A DNA stretch of 64,000 nucleotides from Shewanella phaeophyticola (GCF_025398315.1 NZ_JAODOQ010000001.1:3596001-3660000); one strand, 5' to 3'; positions 28,867-40,049 are shown, numbered from the stretch's first letter. Numbers and translations are program-made. Notes: generated by a model not told the origin, from the sequence alone.

Positions 28867-30219
28867 ATGTCTGATTCTTTATTGCGTTATCAGCAAGATA
28901 TTCGTCGTTTTTCTGATGAATTAATTCGCATCCAAGCACCGATTAAAATTTTAGATTCAATAAAATGGCTCAAGCAAATCGAAGATGATTTTCTAGCAAA
29001 ACAAACTAAACAACTGCCTAATATCAGTAATGATTTTTACCAAACTATTCCGTTAACATTTAACGCTGCACAAACTCAAACCGACTTACAGGGTTTAAAA
29101 AATGCCATTGAGCGTGGTCTAGGTAAACATGACAAACTCGGTAAGATTTTATTAGCCAATATCGATCAATATCGAATCGTCATCGACATGCTGCACAACC
29201 GCGGCAACCCTACGTTTGGTAAACTCAGCCAAGAACTCTATGGCAGTGCAAGTCATAAATTGCATGGCGATCGACACACTCTTCGCCAACTGGGCGATCG
29301 TTTAAGCCATATATTTTCATTACCCGCAGCGCGTCATATGAGCCAACGCCACCCTAAAATTGTCAGCGCACCTGAAGCGGTAGAGATATTAAGCGAACGC
29401 TTGGTTAAATATTTTCATCATGATGAAATCCACGTTAAATTAAGCGACGGTATTGCCTCAGATGCTGCGGTAGGTGGTGATACCGTTAAGCTTAATACCC
29501 GAGCCATGTTCAGTGAGTCTGATTTAAATGTCTATGAAGTCCACGAAGGTTGGGTGCATGTTGGCACGACTCTCAATGGTCGCGCTCAACCTCACGCCAC
29601 ATGGTTAAGTGTGGGCTCACCACGGGTAACCGCATCGCAAGAAGGCTTAGCGGTATTAATGGAAATGCTCACATTAAGCTCTAATCCAGGGCGTGCTCGT
29701 CGTATTAGCGATAGGGTTTCTGCGGTTGATATGGCCGAGCAAGGAGCCGATTTTATTGAAGTCTATCGCTACTTTAGAAACCTTAATTTAAGTTCAAAAG
29801 ACAGTTATCGAGTCACTCAACGTGTATTTCGTGGTGGCATGGTTGGCGGCGGCAGCTTTTTGACCAAAGATATCTCCTATGTGCGCGGTTATGTTGAAAA
29901 CATTAACTTTATCCGCAGTGCTATCAGCAGCGGCTTGCCTGAACTCATCCCTATGTTATTTTTGGGTAAATTGGCCATTGAAGACATTCCAGTTCTGTAC
30001 CAAGCCTACCAAGAAGGGGTGATTGCTCAGCCCAAGTATTTACCGCCAATGTTTACCGATATTAGTGGTCTTTATGCTTGGTTTGGCTTTGCTTCTGGCA
30101 TAGGTAACATTGACCTAAAAGGAGTTCAGCGTTATTTTGCCAACCAATTTAAGCATGTTATTCCAACCTCTGCGGTCGACTTATTTGAAGACTCAGAATT
30201 TGATAACAACTTCGAATAA
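28867..30219 (+). CDS. Flavohemoglobin expression-modulating QEGLA-motif protein
   Basis: A 450-residue protein of the DUF1704/TIGR02421 family. The signature QEGLAVLMEML near residue 258 and the preceding VHEGWVHVGTTLNG string hold the H-x3-H and E residues of a probable zinc-dependent peptidase-like fold. The name comes from an observed effect of a homologue on flavohemoglobin expression. It reads rightward and ends about 85 bases before the exporter operon. The substrate is unknown. Confidence 0.85.
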   Translation: MSDSLLRYQQDIRRFSDELIRIQAPIKILDSIKWLKQIEDDFLAKQTKQLPNISNDFYQTIPLTFNAAQTQTDLQGLKNAIERGLGKHDKLGKILLANIDQYRIVIDMLHNRGNPTFGKLSQELYGSASHKLHGDRHTLRQLGDRLSHIFSLPAARHMSQRHPKIVSAPEAVEILSERLVKYFHHDEIHVKLSDGIASDAAVGGDTVKLNTRAMFSESDLNVYEVHEGWVHVGTTLNGRAQPHATWLSVGSPRVTASQEGLAVLMEMLTLSSNPGRARRISDRVSAVDMAEQGADFIEVYRYFRNLNLSSKDSYRVTQRVFRGGMVGGGSFLTKDISYVRGYVENINFIRSAISSGLPELIPMLFLGKLAIEDIPVLYQAYQEGVIAQPKYLPPMFTDISGLYAWFGFASGIGNIDLKGVQRYFANQFKHVIPTSAVDLFEDSEFDNNFE

Positions 30220-30304
30220 CTGACATTGCTAAGTGTGGCATTGGTCACACTTAGCGCAGTAAACAAGTGCAATAGTGTTTGTATGTCTATGTTTGAGACC
30301 CACC

Positions 30305-31258
30305 ATGAAGCACTTACTCAGTTCAGCATTACTCTGCAGTTTTATCCTCATAAGTGGTTGCACACCCGCGCCCCCAGACCAAGCGTTGGGCACCTTAGAG
30401 CGCGACCGGGTTTTATTACGCTCAACTGCGGCTGAAATCATTACCGCTCAACCAATTAGAAAAGGCATGCAAGTAAATGCAGGTGATTTACTTGTGCAAT
30501 TTGATACCCATAAACAAGCTGCGCGCCTTGCGGTAATGCAAGCGGATGTCGTTAAAGCCGAAGCTTACCTGCTTAAACTCACCAATGGTGAACGCCCAGA
30601 GGATATTGCCAGTGCCAGCTCGGCGCTAAAAATTGCTAATGCAGCAAAAATTGAGGCACAAAAGTCGTATCAACGTAGTGCCAGTTTGCTTACTAAACGT
30701 TTAGTGAGTGAAGCTGAACTCGACCACGCTCTAGCGCTTAGGGATCAAGCCAATGCCGAATATGATGCTGCCAATGATTTACTTACAAAAATGGTTAAAG
30801 GGGTTCGCCAAGAAGATATTTTTCAAGCTCAAGCTGCGCTTGATGCCGCTAATGCCAATTTACGTTATGAACAACAGGTGTATAGCGACCTCAGCATCCG
30901 GGCAACCCGCGCAGGTAAGCTAGATAACTTGCCCTATAACGTTGGAGAACGCGTGCCACTGGGCGCTGTTGTTGCGGTAATTCAAGCTGATGAGACGCCC
31001 TATGCCCGGGTATATATACCAGAACCTTACGCCGCCAAATTACAAATAGGCCAAACGCTTAAGGTGAGTGTTGATGGTATCGACACTCACTATAATGGCA
31101 CATTACGCTGGTTCAGCAGTGAGCCCGCTTTCACGCCCTACTATGCCCTTAACCAAGCTGACCGCTCAAGGCTGGCGTTTTTAGCCGAGTTCACACTGGA
31201 CAGTTCGGCCAATGCATTACCGACAGGCATACCTGTTCAAGTAATATTAGCGGAGTAA
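30305..31258 (+). CDS. HlyD-family periplasmic adaptor lipoprotein
   Basis: A 317-residue membrane-fusion protein of an ABC exporter. I place the start at 30305 because MKHLLSSALLCSFILISGC gives a lipoprotein signal with lipobox ISGC. The body has a biotinyl-lipoyl-like segment (VNAGDLLVQFDTHKQAARL), a helical coiled hairpin (about residues 60-195, rich in Ala), and a beta-barrel part (SIRATRAGKLDNLPYNVGE). It is the first of three tightly packed genes and is followed after two bases by the ATPase gene. Such trios export drugs or toxic compounds. Confidence 0.88.
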   Translation: MKHLLSSALLCSFILISGCTPAPPDQALGTLERDRVLLRSTAAEIITAQPIRKGMQVNAGDLLVQFDTHKQAARLAVMQADVVKAEAYLLKLTNGERPEDIASASSALKIANAAKIEAQKSYQRSASLLTKRLVSEAELDHALALRDQANAEYDAANDLLTKMVKGVRQEDIFQAQAALDAANANLRYEQQVYSDLSIRATRAGKLDNLPYNVGERVPLGAVVAVIQADETPYARVYIPEPYAAKLQIGQTLKVSVDGIDTHYNGTLRWFSSEPAFTPYYALNQADRSRLAFLAEFTLDSSANALPTGIPVQVILAE

Positions 31259-31260
31259 CA

Positions 31261-32235
31261 ATGAGCGCGTTTAGCGACCCGCAATGGGTTATTCAAGCAC
31301 AAGGGATTAGCAAACAATTTGGCGATTTTACTGCAGTAAACCAAATCGACCTTAATATCCCTAAAGGCCATATATACGGTTTTTTAGGCTCAAATGGTTG
31401 TGGTAAATCCACAACAATACGAATGTTAACCGGACTGCTAACCCCAACAACTGGCGACATTAATGTGTTGGGGTTAACCATTCCTAAACAAGCTGAAGCA
31501 TTGCGCCAACACATTGGTTATATGACCCAAAAGTTTTCGCTATATGACGACTTAACCGTTAAAGAAAACCTGCAATTTATTGCGCGTATTTACGGCATGA
31601 AACGCGACCTATCACGCGCCCGAATCGATCAACTACAAAGTACCTATAAACTCAGCCAATACCAGCATCAATTAACAGCCACCCTCAGTGGCGGACAACG
31701 CCAACGACTTGCCCTTGCCTGTGCCTGTTTAAACCAGCCCAAATTATTGTTTTTAGACGAGCCAACTTCAGCCGTTGACCCACAAAATCGCCGCGACTTT
31801 TGGGAACAATTATTCGACTTATCAGAGCAAGGCACCAGCATTTTAGTGTCAACCCATTATATGGATGAAGCCGAGCGCTGCCATAAAATTGCCATTATGG
31901 AAAAAGGCACAATCAAAGCAGATGACACACCTAAAGCATTAATGGATAACATCAATGCTCATGTTATTGAAATTAACGCATCAGAGTTAAGACCGCTAAA
32001 ACAGGCATTAATTACTCACGCAGAAGTGAGTTCAGCAGCACAATTAGGCCATCGTTTACGGGTGTTAATTGATAAACAAATTGCCGATCCTATTGCCTGG
32101 GTGTTACAACAATGTCAGCAATATCAACGCCAAATCAATCCGCAAGATATTGCAATTGTGAGTGCTAATCTTGAAGATGTGTTTGTAAGCCATACCGGCA
32201 AAATGAGCACACCACCCGATACGGCTAAGGCGTAA
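31261..32235 (+). CDS. ABC exporter ATP-binding protein
   Basis: A 324-residue ATPase of the ABC-2 exporter class. Walker A is FLGSNGCGKSTTIRML, the signature is LSGGQRQRLALA, Walker B is LLFLDEPTSAVDP, and the switch His is in LVSTHYMDEAERC. The C-terminal extension beyond the ATPase resembles YbhF-like subunits. The gene lies between the adaptor and the permease with spacings of two and four bases, so the three are one operon. Confidence 0.93.
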   Translation: MSAFSDPQWVIQAQGISKQFGDFTAVNQIDLNIPKGHIYGFLGSNGCGKSTTIRMLTGLLTPTTGDINVLGLTIPKQAEALRQHIGYMTQKFSLYDDLTVKENLQFIARIYGMKRDLSRARIDQLQSTYKLSQYQHQLTATLSGGQRQRLALACACLNQPKLLFLDEPTSAVDPQNRRDFWEQLFDLSEQGTSILVSTHYMDEAERCHKIAIMEKGTIKADDTPKALMDNINAHVIEINASELRPLKQALITHAEVSSAAQLGHRLRVLIDKQIADPIAWVLQQCQQYQRQINPQDIAIVSANLEDVFVSHTGKMSTPPDTAKA

Positions 32236-32239
32236 CGCT

Positions 32240-33349
32240 ATGATGCACTCAATTAGCAACAGTTTAATGCGCGTATACGCCATCACCACCAAAGAAATCA
32301 AACAGCTCAGCCGTGATCGAATTACCTTTGCGATGGTGATTATGATCCCGCTAATCCAGCTATTACTATTTGGCTATGCCATTAATACCGATGTACGCCA
32401 AATACCCGTGGCAATAGTGGACCAAAGCGACTCAGCTGCAGGCCGCTGGATAGTTGAAGCAATAAAAGTCACCCAAGTGGTTGATGTTAAAATGCACTTA
32501 ACCACAGCCAAACAAGCCCAAGAGGCGATTCGGCGCGGCGACATAAAAGCCGCCTTAATTTTACCGCCCACATTGACGCAAAAAATCACCCATGACGAGC
32601 CGATAGGCCAATGGATTGTTGACGGTTCAGATACCATGATTGCCGGGGCAATCAAACAACTGCAAAACCTGTCGCTAAATGATGTACTGCCAGAGCCAAC
32701 CAGCAGCCAGTCATTATTTGAGGTCAGCTTGTTTTATAACCCAGAGCAGCGCTCTGCGGTGAATATCGTCCCCGGTTTAATCGCGGTCATTCTCACCATG
32801 ACCATGGTGCTTTTTACCTCATCGGCTATTGTGCGTGAGCGTGAGCGAGGCAACCTTGAATTACTCATTACTACGCCGATTAAATCCCTTGAACTGATGA
32901 TAGGTAAAATTCTACCGTACATCGTTATCGGTTTAGTGCAAATGGCCATTATTTTGGGTTTGGGTCATGTTATTTTTGCCGTACCCATTGATGGCACCAT
33001 CAGCCATTTGCTCATAGCAACCTTACTGTTTATTACCGCTAGCCTCACCCTAGGTTTAATTATTTCAACCATTGCCCAAACTCAACTTCAAGCCATGCAA
33101 ATGACCATTTTTATTTTACTGCCCACGATATTACTGTCAGGGTTTATCACTCCATTAGAAGCCATGCCAAACGCAGCGCAGTGGATAGCAGAAATGTTAC
33201 CCGGCACTCACTTTATGCGAGTCATTAGAGCTATTGTGTTAAAAGGTGCGACCTTAATGGAGCTCATTGACGATATTATCTGGCTCATTGGATTTACGTT
33301 GATAGGGCTAGGGGTGGCCGCCAAACGCTTTAACAAACGATTAGATTAA
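32240..33349 (+). CDS. ABC-2 type exporter permease
   Basis: A 369-residue inner-membrane permease. It has one N-terminal membrane span (FAMVIMIPLIQLLLFGYAIN), a large periplasmic loop to about residue 175 (VDQSDSAAGRWIVEAIK), and five spans in the C-terminal half, as in YbhS/YbhR. The conserved string RERERGNLELLITTPIKSLE precedes the third span. It completes the adaptor-ATPase-permease exporter. Only one permease gene is present, whereas YbhFSR has two, so the transporter would be a homodimer. Confidence 0.9.
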   Translation: MMHSISNSLMRVYAITTKEIKQLSRDRITFAMVIMIPLIQLLLFGYAINTDVRQIPVAIVDQSDSAAGRWIVEAIKVTQVVDVKMHLTTAKQAQEAIRRGDIKAALILPPTLTQKITHDEPIGQWIVDGSDTMIAGAIKQLQNLSLNDVLPEPTSSQSLFEVSLFYNPEQRSAVNIVPGLIAVILTMTMVLFTSSAIVRERERGNLELLITTPIKSLELMIGKILPYIVIGLVQMAIILGLGHVIFAVPIDGTISHLLIATLLFITASLTLGLIISTIAQTQLQAMQMTIFILLPTILLSGFITPLEAMPNAAQWIAEMLPGTHFMRVIRAIVLKGATLMELIDDIIWLIGFTLIGLGVAAKRFNKRLD

Positions 33350-33417
33350 CCTCCTAATATATTGATGTGTAAGAGGTTAACAAAGTAAAACAATGATTGA
33401 GTTTAGAAAGGGGTTAT

Positions 33418-33816
33418 TTAAAAATCTCTATTAACAAAATAAGCATCGCCGTTACATTCTATATAAACGTTACAAGAAAAATCTGAAAGGCGGCCGCATT
33501 GCTTCACCACGATGCCATTACCGCCACGCTGCAACACTTGTAATTTGAGCGTTTTAACCATCGATGACAAACTGGGTAAATGATCTAACTTAGCTGGGTC
33601 TAATGAGTTTTCACAATAAGATGTTGTCACATCACCTAAGAATTGAGCTCTCAATCGCGACAACTCTTCTAAAGTATATGTGTCCACTTTACCCGCTTTG
33701 ACACTATCCAATGCAACCTCGCCAGCATTGGTTTTAATAGACAAATTAGCGCAACCAGATACAAGTAAAACCGCTAACACTGATGTACCTAAGGCGGTTA
33801 AAAAACCCTTATTCAT
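33418..33816 (-). CDS. Putative lipoprotein, RcsF-like or DUF4156-like
   Basis: A 132-residue protein with a lipoprotein signal (VLAVLLVSGCANL). The C-terminal half, LQRGGNGIVVKQCGR then SDFSCNVYIECNGDAYFV, keeps a three-cysteine pattern that recalls RcsF and DUF4156 envelope lipoproteins. An additional Cys occurs in SYCENS. The identity is uncertain. It is leftward, just after the exporter operon in opposite direction. Confidence 0.65.
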   Translation of the reverse strand: MNKGFLTALGTSVLAVLLVSGCANLSIKTNAGEVALDSVKAGKVDTYTLEELSRLRAQFLGDVTTSYCENSLDPAKLDHLPSLSSMVKTLKLQVLQRGGNGIVVKQCGRLSDFSCNVYIECNGDAYFVNRDF

Positions 33817-33828
33817 GTTAAATCCTTT

Positions 33829-33864
33829 TAAAAAAGCATGCTCATCACTGTAATGAACATGCTT
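33829..33864 (-). terminator. Terminator after the AGCS symporter
   Basis: AAGCATG and CATGCTT close a hairpin with an inner TCAT/ATGA pair; read leftward it is followed by six T. Confidence 0.7.
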
Positions 33865-33941
33865 AACACTTACATCGAGCCTGTTGATGTTTTAAGATGC
33901 GTTTCACCTTTATAAGTTTAACAGGCTCTAGCCTCTTAAAA

Positions 33942-35306
33942 TTAGCTTTGTGCTTTTAATGCCCGCTGCTTAATAAAGTACTCACGGGTTAAGCCAAATA
34001 CTACAGGGCTAAGTAATACCAGCGCGATTAAGTTTGGAATCGCCATCATTGCATTTAATGTATCGGCCAATAACCAAATAAACTCTAACGAGCTCACTGC
34101 GCCAATAGGCACAACTAAGGTAAAAACAAGACGAAATGGTTTAATGGCTTTATCGCCAAATAAGTACTGAATACATTTTTCACTGTAAAAGCTCCAACCT
34201 AATATCGTGGTAAACGCAAATACAGCTAAAGCAATGGCAACAATGTAGTTACCCATGGGCAGTGCATGCGAAAAGGCAAAGGATGTTAATGCCGCGCCGT
34301 TTTCACCAGAGGTCCAAGAGCCGGTAACCACAATAGCTAAACCGGTAATAGAACATACAATTAAAGTATCAATAAATGTACCTAGCATTGCCACCAGGCT
34401 ATGCTTAACTGGATTATTAGTTTGCGCTGCGGCATGTGCAATCGGTGCACTCCCTAAACCCGCTTCATTTGAAAACACACCACGTGCAACACCAAAACGA
34501 ATTGCAGCCCATACCGCTGCACCGGCAAAACCACCTTGAGCAGCAACAGGGTTAAAGGCACTTTCAACAATTAGCATAAACGCTGCTGGTACATCAGCGG
34601 CGTATACCACTAATACCGATATACCGGCAGTGATATAAAATACCGTCATTAATGGCACCAGTTTGCCAGCAACTTCAGCAATACGTTTAATGCCGCCCAT
34701 CAGTACCGCGCCCACAAGCACCATTAACACCACGCCAGTGACCCAACTCGGTATATCAAAATTGCTGCTCATAGCATCAGCTACAGAGTTAGCCTGTACC
34801 GTATTACCAATACCAAAACCGGCAATCGATCCAAAAATCGCAAAGGCCGTACCTAACCAGGCCACTTGCTGCCTAAGCCATTTTTAATGTAATACATCGG
34901 TCCGCCAACATGGTTACCATTGGCATCAGTTTCACGATATTTAACTGCTAATACCGCCTCTGAAAACTTGGTCGCCATACCCACAAGAGCAGTGCACCAC
35001 ATCCAAAAAAGTGCACCAGAGTCACCAATAAAGATAGCTGTTGCAACCCCGGCAATATTACCCGTACCAATGGTGGCTGATAGCGATGTCATCAATGCAT
35101 TGAAGGGGCTCACATCGCCTTTTTCACTGTCGTCATCGACCTGACGGCTCAGACCATAATAATTTAAATCCTCTTCCTAATTTTAAAATCGGCATTAATT
35201 TAAGGCCAATAGACAGGAATAACCCTACCCCTAAAATCATCACCAGCATGGGGACACCCCAAACAATGCTGTTGACTGTATTAATAAAACTTGTGATTGC
35301 TTCCAT
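33942..35306 (-). pseudogene. Sodium:alanine/glycine symporter (AGCS family), two frameshifts
   Basis: An inner-membrane secondary transporter that couples amino-acid uptake (alanine or glycine) to sodium. The start at 35306 (MEAITSFINTV) has GAGG upstream. Conserved AGCS strings are [30 protein letters not shown] and GVFSNEAGLGSAPIAHAAA. Two lesions split it. At 35146-35151 the sequence reads TGAGCC, and GGCC there restores [17 protein letters not shown]. At 34860-34863 GGCC read as GGGCC restores [13 protein letters not shown]. The repaired protein has about 455 residues with roughly ten to eleven spans, a normal size. No nearby gene points to a specific substrate. Confidence 0.9.
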
Positions 35307-35511
35307 GTAAAACCTCATAATGAGTAAAGACGTCAGTCGAAAATTATTTTTTATTAGTATTATTGTTTTATTAGCTATTGTTATTATGGTTTCAACGGCT
35401 CAAACCCGTCACCATTATGATGTAATTTTTTAGGTTACCCTGATTACGCCAACCAAGGCAACCTAAGAAAAGATACGATGAATCATCTTCACAATAAAAT
35501 CGCTTTTTCAG

Positions 35512-36048
35512 TTATTCTTTTTCGAGTATCACTTTTAAAGTCTCTAAACCTTGCTGTAAGTCATCGCCAATTATGGTTTCAAAATCAACAAATAAAAACA
35601 TGAGGTTCATTGGGTAATTTAAATGGCCATTGAAGCCCCAATCCACTTTAGTTTGATGAGTATTTACAGCCTCGGTTGTCATAAAAGCTGGTTCTGTGGC
35701 TTCAAATGGCGACATAAAACGTAACTCGAAGTCGATACGTTTACCTTCGTCAATAGCGATGATCTCCTGCTCGCCAACCCCAACATCAGGGTTTTCACTG
35801 GCTACAAGCCGACACAAAACCGACAGTAGCATCGGTGCCACGATAGGTTTTATCCATATCAGGGTTCATTTGTGCCCACTTACTAAAGTTATCTTGGTTT
35901 TTAAGCTGCTTAACATAGTCAAACACCTCAGAGATGGGTTTATTGATGGTGACCGAGCGAATGACCGAATAATCGGATTGAATAAAAAGTGCAGCAACAA
36001 ATGGAATTGCGGTGATAACAGCAAGCCCTAGGAGAATTTTTTTAACAT
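35512..36048 (-). pseudogene. SRPBCC-family protein, one frameshift
   Basis: A START/SRPBCC-type ligand-binding protein of about 178 residues with an N-terminal hydrophobic segment (ILLGLAVITAIPFVAALFI). Internal landmarks are VTINKPISEVFDYVKQLKN, the typical polyketide-cyclase-like opening, and WGFNGHLNYPMNLMFL near the end. At 35800-35805 the sequence reads GTAGCC in the coding sense; writing GGGCC gives FVSAWASENPDVGVGEQE and joins the two parts. The start ATG at 36048 sits near GGATAATAA. The role is unknown. It is isolated, between the symporter and the MITE. Confidence 0.75.
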
Positions 36049-36175
36049 TATTATTATCCTCAGTGATACAAAGCGTTACCTAAGTATACTAACTAACAGC
36101 AGGCTAACAATAAAGATTAACATTGCGATAACAAAAACACCGTTATGCCAAGCGAGTTAACCGCTGCGAGTATAA

Positions 36176-36621
36176 TACCAATTCCATTAATTATCTGGTC
36201 ATTCAGCGGGAGTTCTGTGTCTTCTAGGCAAGGAATAGAATTGTAGGCATAGTTGTTCTCGGCAACTGCTCCTGCGTTGCTCTACCTCCTGCGTCCATGC
36301 AGTCGTCGGCAACTGCTCCTGCGTTGCTCTACCTCCTGCGTCCATGCAGTCGTCGGCAACTGCTCCTGCGTTGCTCTACATCCTGCGTCCATGCAGTCGT
36401 CGGCAACTGCTCCTGCGTTGCTCTACATCCTGCATCCATGCAGTTGTACGTCAAAATGCTATTAAACAGCATAGAAAGCACAAAAAACCGCCTTGCAGGA
36501 GATAATCAGACCGTTCATTTCTTTGTTGCATTGCCTTAAAAGGAAATATTATTTCAACAATGCGCGTCAAACTGAACAATCTGAGTGACTCTGAATGGTC
36601 ACATAATTAATGGAATGGGTA
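36176..36621 (+). mobile_element. MITE, 446 bp, with internal tandem array
   Basis: Same family as the element at 22485. Its 31-bp end repeats match at 27 of 31 positions and it is flanked by TAA on both sides (36173-36175 and 36622-36624). It lies between the SRPBCC and CWC genes, so no gene is split. The extra length compared with the 262-bp copy is explained by the 47-bp tandem array. There is no transposase. The open frame seen across the array comes only from the repeats. Confidence 0.88.
36260..36447. repeat. Four tandem copies of a 47-bp unit inside a MITE
   Basis: Four units of 47 bases each (36260-36306, 36307-36353, 36354-36400, 36401-36447) that differ at only a few bases. A part of the unit is present once in the other MITE. 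There are no spacers, so it is not a CRISPR array. The length can change by recombination. Confidence 0.93.
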
Positions 36622-36635
36622 TAACTAACGGTTAA

Positions 36636-36899
36636 TCAATGGTCATCAGGCCTGTATTGCTGCACGTCATTAATGCTCATTGCTGTCAGGATTTTTTCAA
36701 TGCATTGTTGGCAGATGCATTGGTTATCAGGCAAATCAGCCATAAGATTTGCTGTATTAAGTTGTTTAATGACAGATGGCTTGTCTAAGGTTTGTTTTGC
36801 ACACCAACACGCATTGATGTCTAACCCTTGCGCAATGGCACAAGCATTAGCGTGTTGGCACAATGGGCAAATTTGTGTGGAAGAGAGTAATGATGTCAT
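36636..36899 (-). CDS. Cysteine-rich CWC-family protein
   Basis: An 87-residue protein with CPLCQHANACAIA near the N terminus, the CWC tripeptide in INACWCAKQ, and CICQQCIEKIL near the end, the usual pattern of the CWC family. The cysteines probably bind zinc. The function is unknown. It is leftward and lies just outside the MITE. Confidence 0.8.
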   Translation of the reverse strand: MTSLLSSTQICPLCQHANACAIAQGLDINACWCAKQTLDKPSVIKQLNTANLMADLPDNQCICQQCIEKILTAMSINDVQQYRPDDH

Positions 36900-37119
36900 A
36901 GCTCGGCCTTATAGGAATGTCGTAAATATGAGTCAATATCGTCAAGATATATATGCTCATTAAGGGATGAAGGAGCAAAGACAGCATTCACATTTAGTGC
37001 ATATGGAGTTTTTATCGTATTGATTTAGCAAATTACGTTAAATCAAAATAACGTTAAAAATGCCCATCAAGCCTAAACTTAATGGACAATATTTATCGTG
37101 TATTTTTATAGAGAAAAAA

Positions 37120-38242
37120 TCACTGCTTATCACTCTTTTTAAGTGGGAAAACCGGATAAGACTCAGAACCTAAAATAGGGTTACCCGTAACTGACTGTCC
37201 ATAATACCCTTGATGTTGATGATAAGTTTCTTTTGTTTCACTGACATCACCTTTAAAACGAGGATCTTGTGGGCGCTCAAACGAATTAATGTATGCCGCC
37301 ACATCCCAAGCTTGCTGAACCGTAAGCTGGATACTTTTACCTAAAGGCATATTTTCATAGATAAAATCAGTAGCAGTATTCACTCTGTGCATACCAGCCC
37401 CCCAATTAAAACTTTGTGGCCCCCATAGTGGGGGAAGTGCAGCAATACCGGCAATCATTTGTCCTTGGCCATCTTCACCATGACACACTTGACAATGCGC
37501 TTTGTACACAGTCATACCGCGAGACAGGTGAATAGGCTAGCTCAGGTTGTGGCGTTTTAGGAAAACCTCGTCCAGGTAGTTGGCTTAGTGCTGCGATATC
37601 TAGATGATCACTGATGCCCTTAGGCATAGGGAAATCATCCCGCTTAGCACCTTTGACTAACTCAAGATCTGACAGTTCAGGCACTGTGCCCGCCACATTA
37701 TATTGCGCCATTAATCCACTCATGCCCAACCAATATGAATAGGCAGATATTGCCACTAATTCTGGTGCCCCTGATACAGGTGCTTTGCCGTTCATCGAAT
37801 AGCTAAAGCAGCCCTGGATCCTTTCTTGGAAAGAATTAACTTTATCGTTTTTCTTGCGATAAGCAGGATAAGCAAAATAAGCTGCCCAAAGTGGCGATGC
37901 ATTGGCTTTTATTCCGGCATTCATATGGCAATTAACGCAGTTAAGCTCATTACCAACATACTTATTCCTAAGTTGTTGAGTATTTACAAACAGTTGATAT
38001 CCCAAACGTACCTTGTCGCCAAACGCCCCTGTAGGAATATCGGCTAATGGTGCCGGCTGTAAATATTCATCAGTCGCTTTTTTCTCGACAGCGGGCAATG
38101 CTGCTTGACGATCGAGCAGTGTCGTTAAAGGATCTGATGATGTTGCAGTCGTAGCATTAGGCGCAAGTTCTGTTAATAATTCATTGGCTTGCAAAGGCAA
38201 ACTAAATAGGACACCCATGCACAATATCGATAATAATTTCAT
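37120..38242 (-). pseudogene. tsdA: TsdA-like thiosulfate dehydrogenase (diheme cytochrome c), one frameshift
   Basis: A periplasmic diheme cytochrome that interconverts thiosulfate and tetrathionate. The signal peptide is MKLLSILCMGVLFSLPLQAN. Heme 1 is at CVNCH (about residue 102). It is followed by PLWAAYFAYPAYRKKNDKVN and ERIQGCFSYSMNG, which hold the Cys near residue 145 that in this family is the sixth ligand of heme 1. Heme 2 is at CQVCH. The frame breaks at 37535-37540: CTAGCC read as CGGCC gives PERPIHLSRGMTVYKAHC, joining both parts to about 374 residues. It lies ten bases after the TsdB-like gene, so the two form an operon. Confidence 0.85.
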
Positions 38243-38252
38243 AGCGATATCC

Positions 38253-38888
38253 TTATTTTATATTGGCAAAAAATTCAGATAAACCATCAATTTCAGCAGC
38301 CGTTAATTTCACAGCTATATTGCCCATCATATTATCTACGTCGCCTTTACGAGTCCCATTTTGCCATGATAGTAATTGCGTTTTAAGGTAACTAACCTCT
38401 TGACCAGCTAAACGAGGAAATTGACCTCCACCCACTCCAGATGAATCATGACAACTAGTACAAGCAGGAATGACTCGCGACCAATCACCTTGAAAAGCGA
38501 GTGCTTCAAAAGGATCACTAATGACAACCTTATCTCCACGGAATTGTAGCGGAATATCAGCAACAGGTTGTTGGCTAAAATATTCTGATACCACGGCAAT
38601 ATTATCTCCTTGCACCGTAGCTGCCATCGCTAACATCGTTGGGTTTTGACGTTTACCAGTTTGGAATAACGTGAGTTGATTATTTATATACTCGGCTGAT
38701 AATCCTGCTAAACGCGGATCGATAACCCCCATACCTTGGCCTTGAGCACCATGGCAAGATGTACACAGTTGCGCGGCTGCTGGGATAGCCTGTTGTGAAG
38801 AAGTCTCTGCAGCATTGACAAGCATAACATTGCACATTGGTAGACTAAGCAAAATGCCGAACAGATAAAAGGATGTTTTCATCATCAC
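38253..38888 (-). CDS. Diheme cytochrome c, TsdB-like electron partner
   Basis: A 211-residue periplasmic cytochrome with signal peptide (LFGILLSLPMCNVMLVNA). It has two heme sites, CTSCHG near residue 42 and CTSCHD near residue 140, with GGGQFPRLAGQEVSYLKTQL around the second, as in cytochrome c4 and TsdB. It precedes the TsdA-like gene by ten bases, and in known clusters TsdB is the electron acceptor of TsdA. The order tsdB-tsdA matches. It could also serve other reductases. Methionine ligands are likely but not certain. Confidence 0.85.
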   Translation of the reverse strand: MMMKTSFYLFGILLSLPMCNVMLVNAAETSSQQAIPAAAQLCTSCHGAQGQGMGVIDPRLAGLSAEYINNQLTLFQTGKRQNPTMLAMAATVQGDNIAVVSEYFSQQPVADIPLQFRGDKVVISDPFEALAFQGDWSRVIPACTSCHDSSGVGGGQFPRLAGQEVSYLKTQLLSWQNGTRKGDVDNMMGNIAVKLTAAEIDGLSEFFANIK

Positions 38889-39086
38889 ACCTCTTTATTG
38901 AGCAATTATTGTTCTGTCACCATAAACCTAAAATGTTATAAAAAGAATACTAAAAAGGTCAAATATTAAAACAAAAACACCATTAACAATGTATTAATGA
39001 TGTTAGGGACAATGACTTATTTGAGGTGTCTGTAAAAAAATAAATGTAAATAATCAACGCTAGGGCATTAGCGTTAAGTCATTTTT

Positions 39087-40019
<933 letters not shown>

Positions 40020-40049
40020 TTAACTTCACTATATTAACTTGAACTATTT

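Noticed and set aside
32104-32301. Leftward open frame in the exporter operon
   Set aside because: It overlaps both the ATPase and the permease genes on the other strand and lacks a ribosome-binding site.
36260-36447. Possible CRISPR array
   Set aside because: The units are directly joined with no spacers, and no cas gene is near.
36253-36539. Open frames with repeated Cys-Ser-rich text across the 47-bp array
   Set aside because: They exist only because tandem units keep stops out; two frames are open in the same place, and there is no ribosome-binding site.
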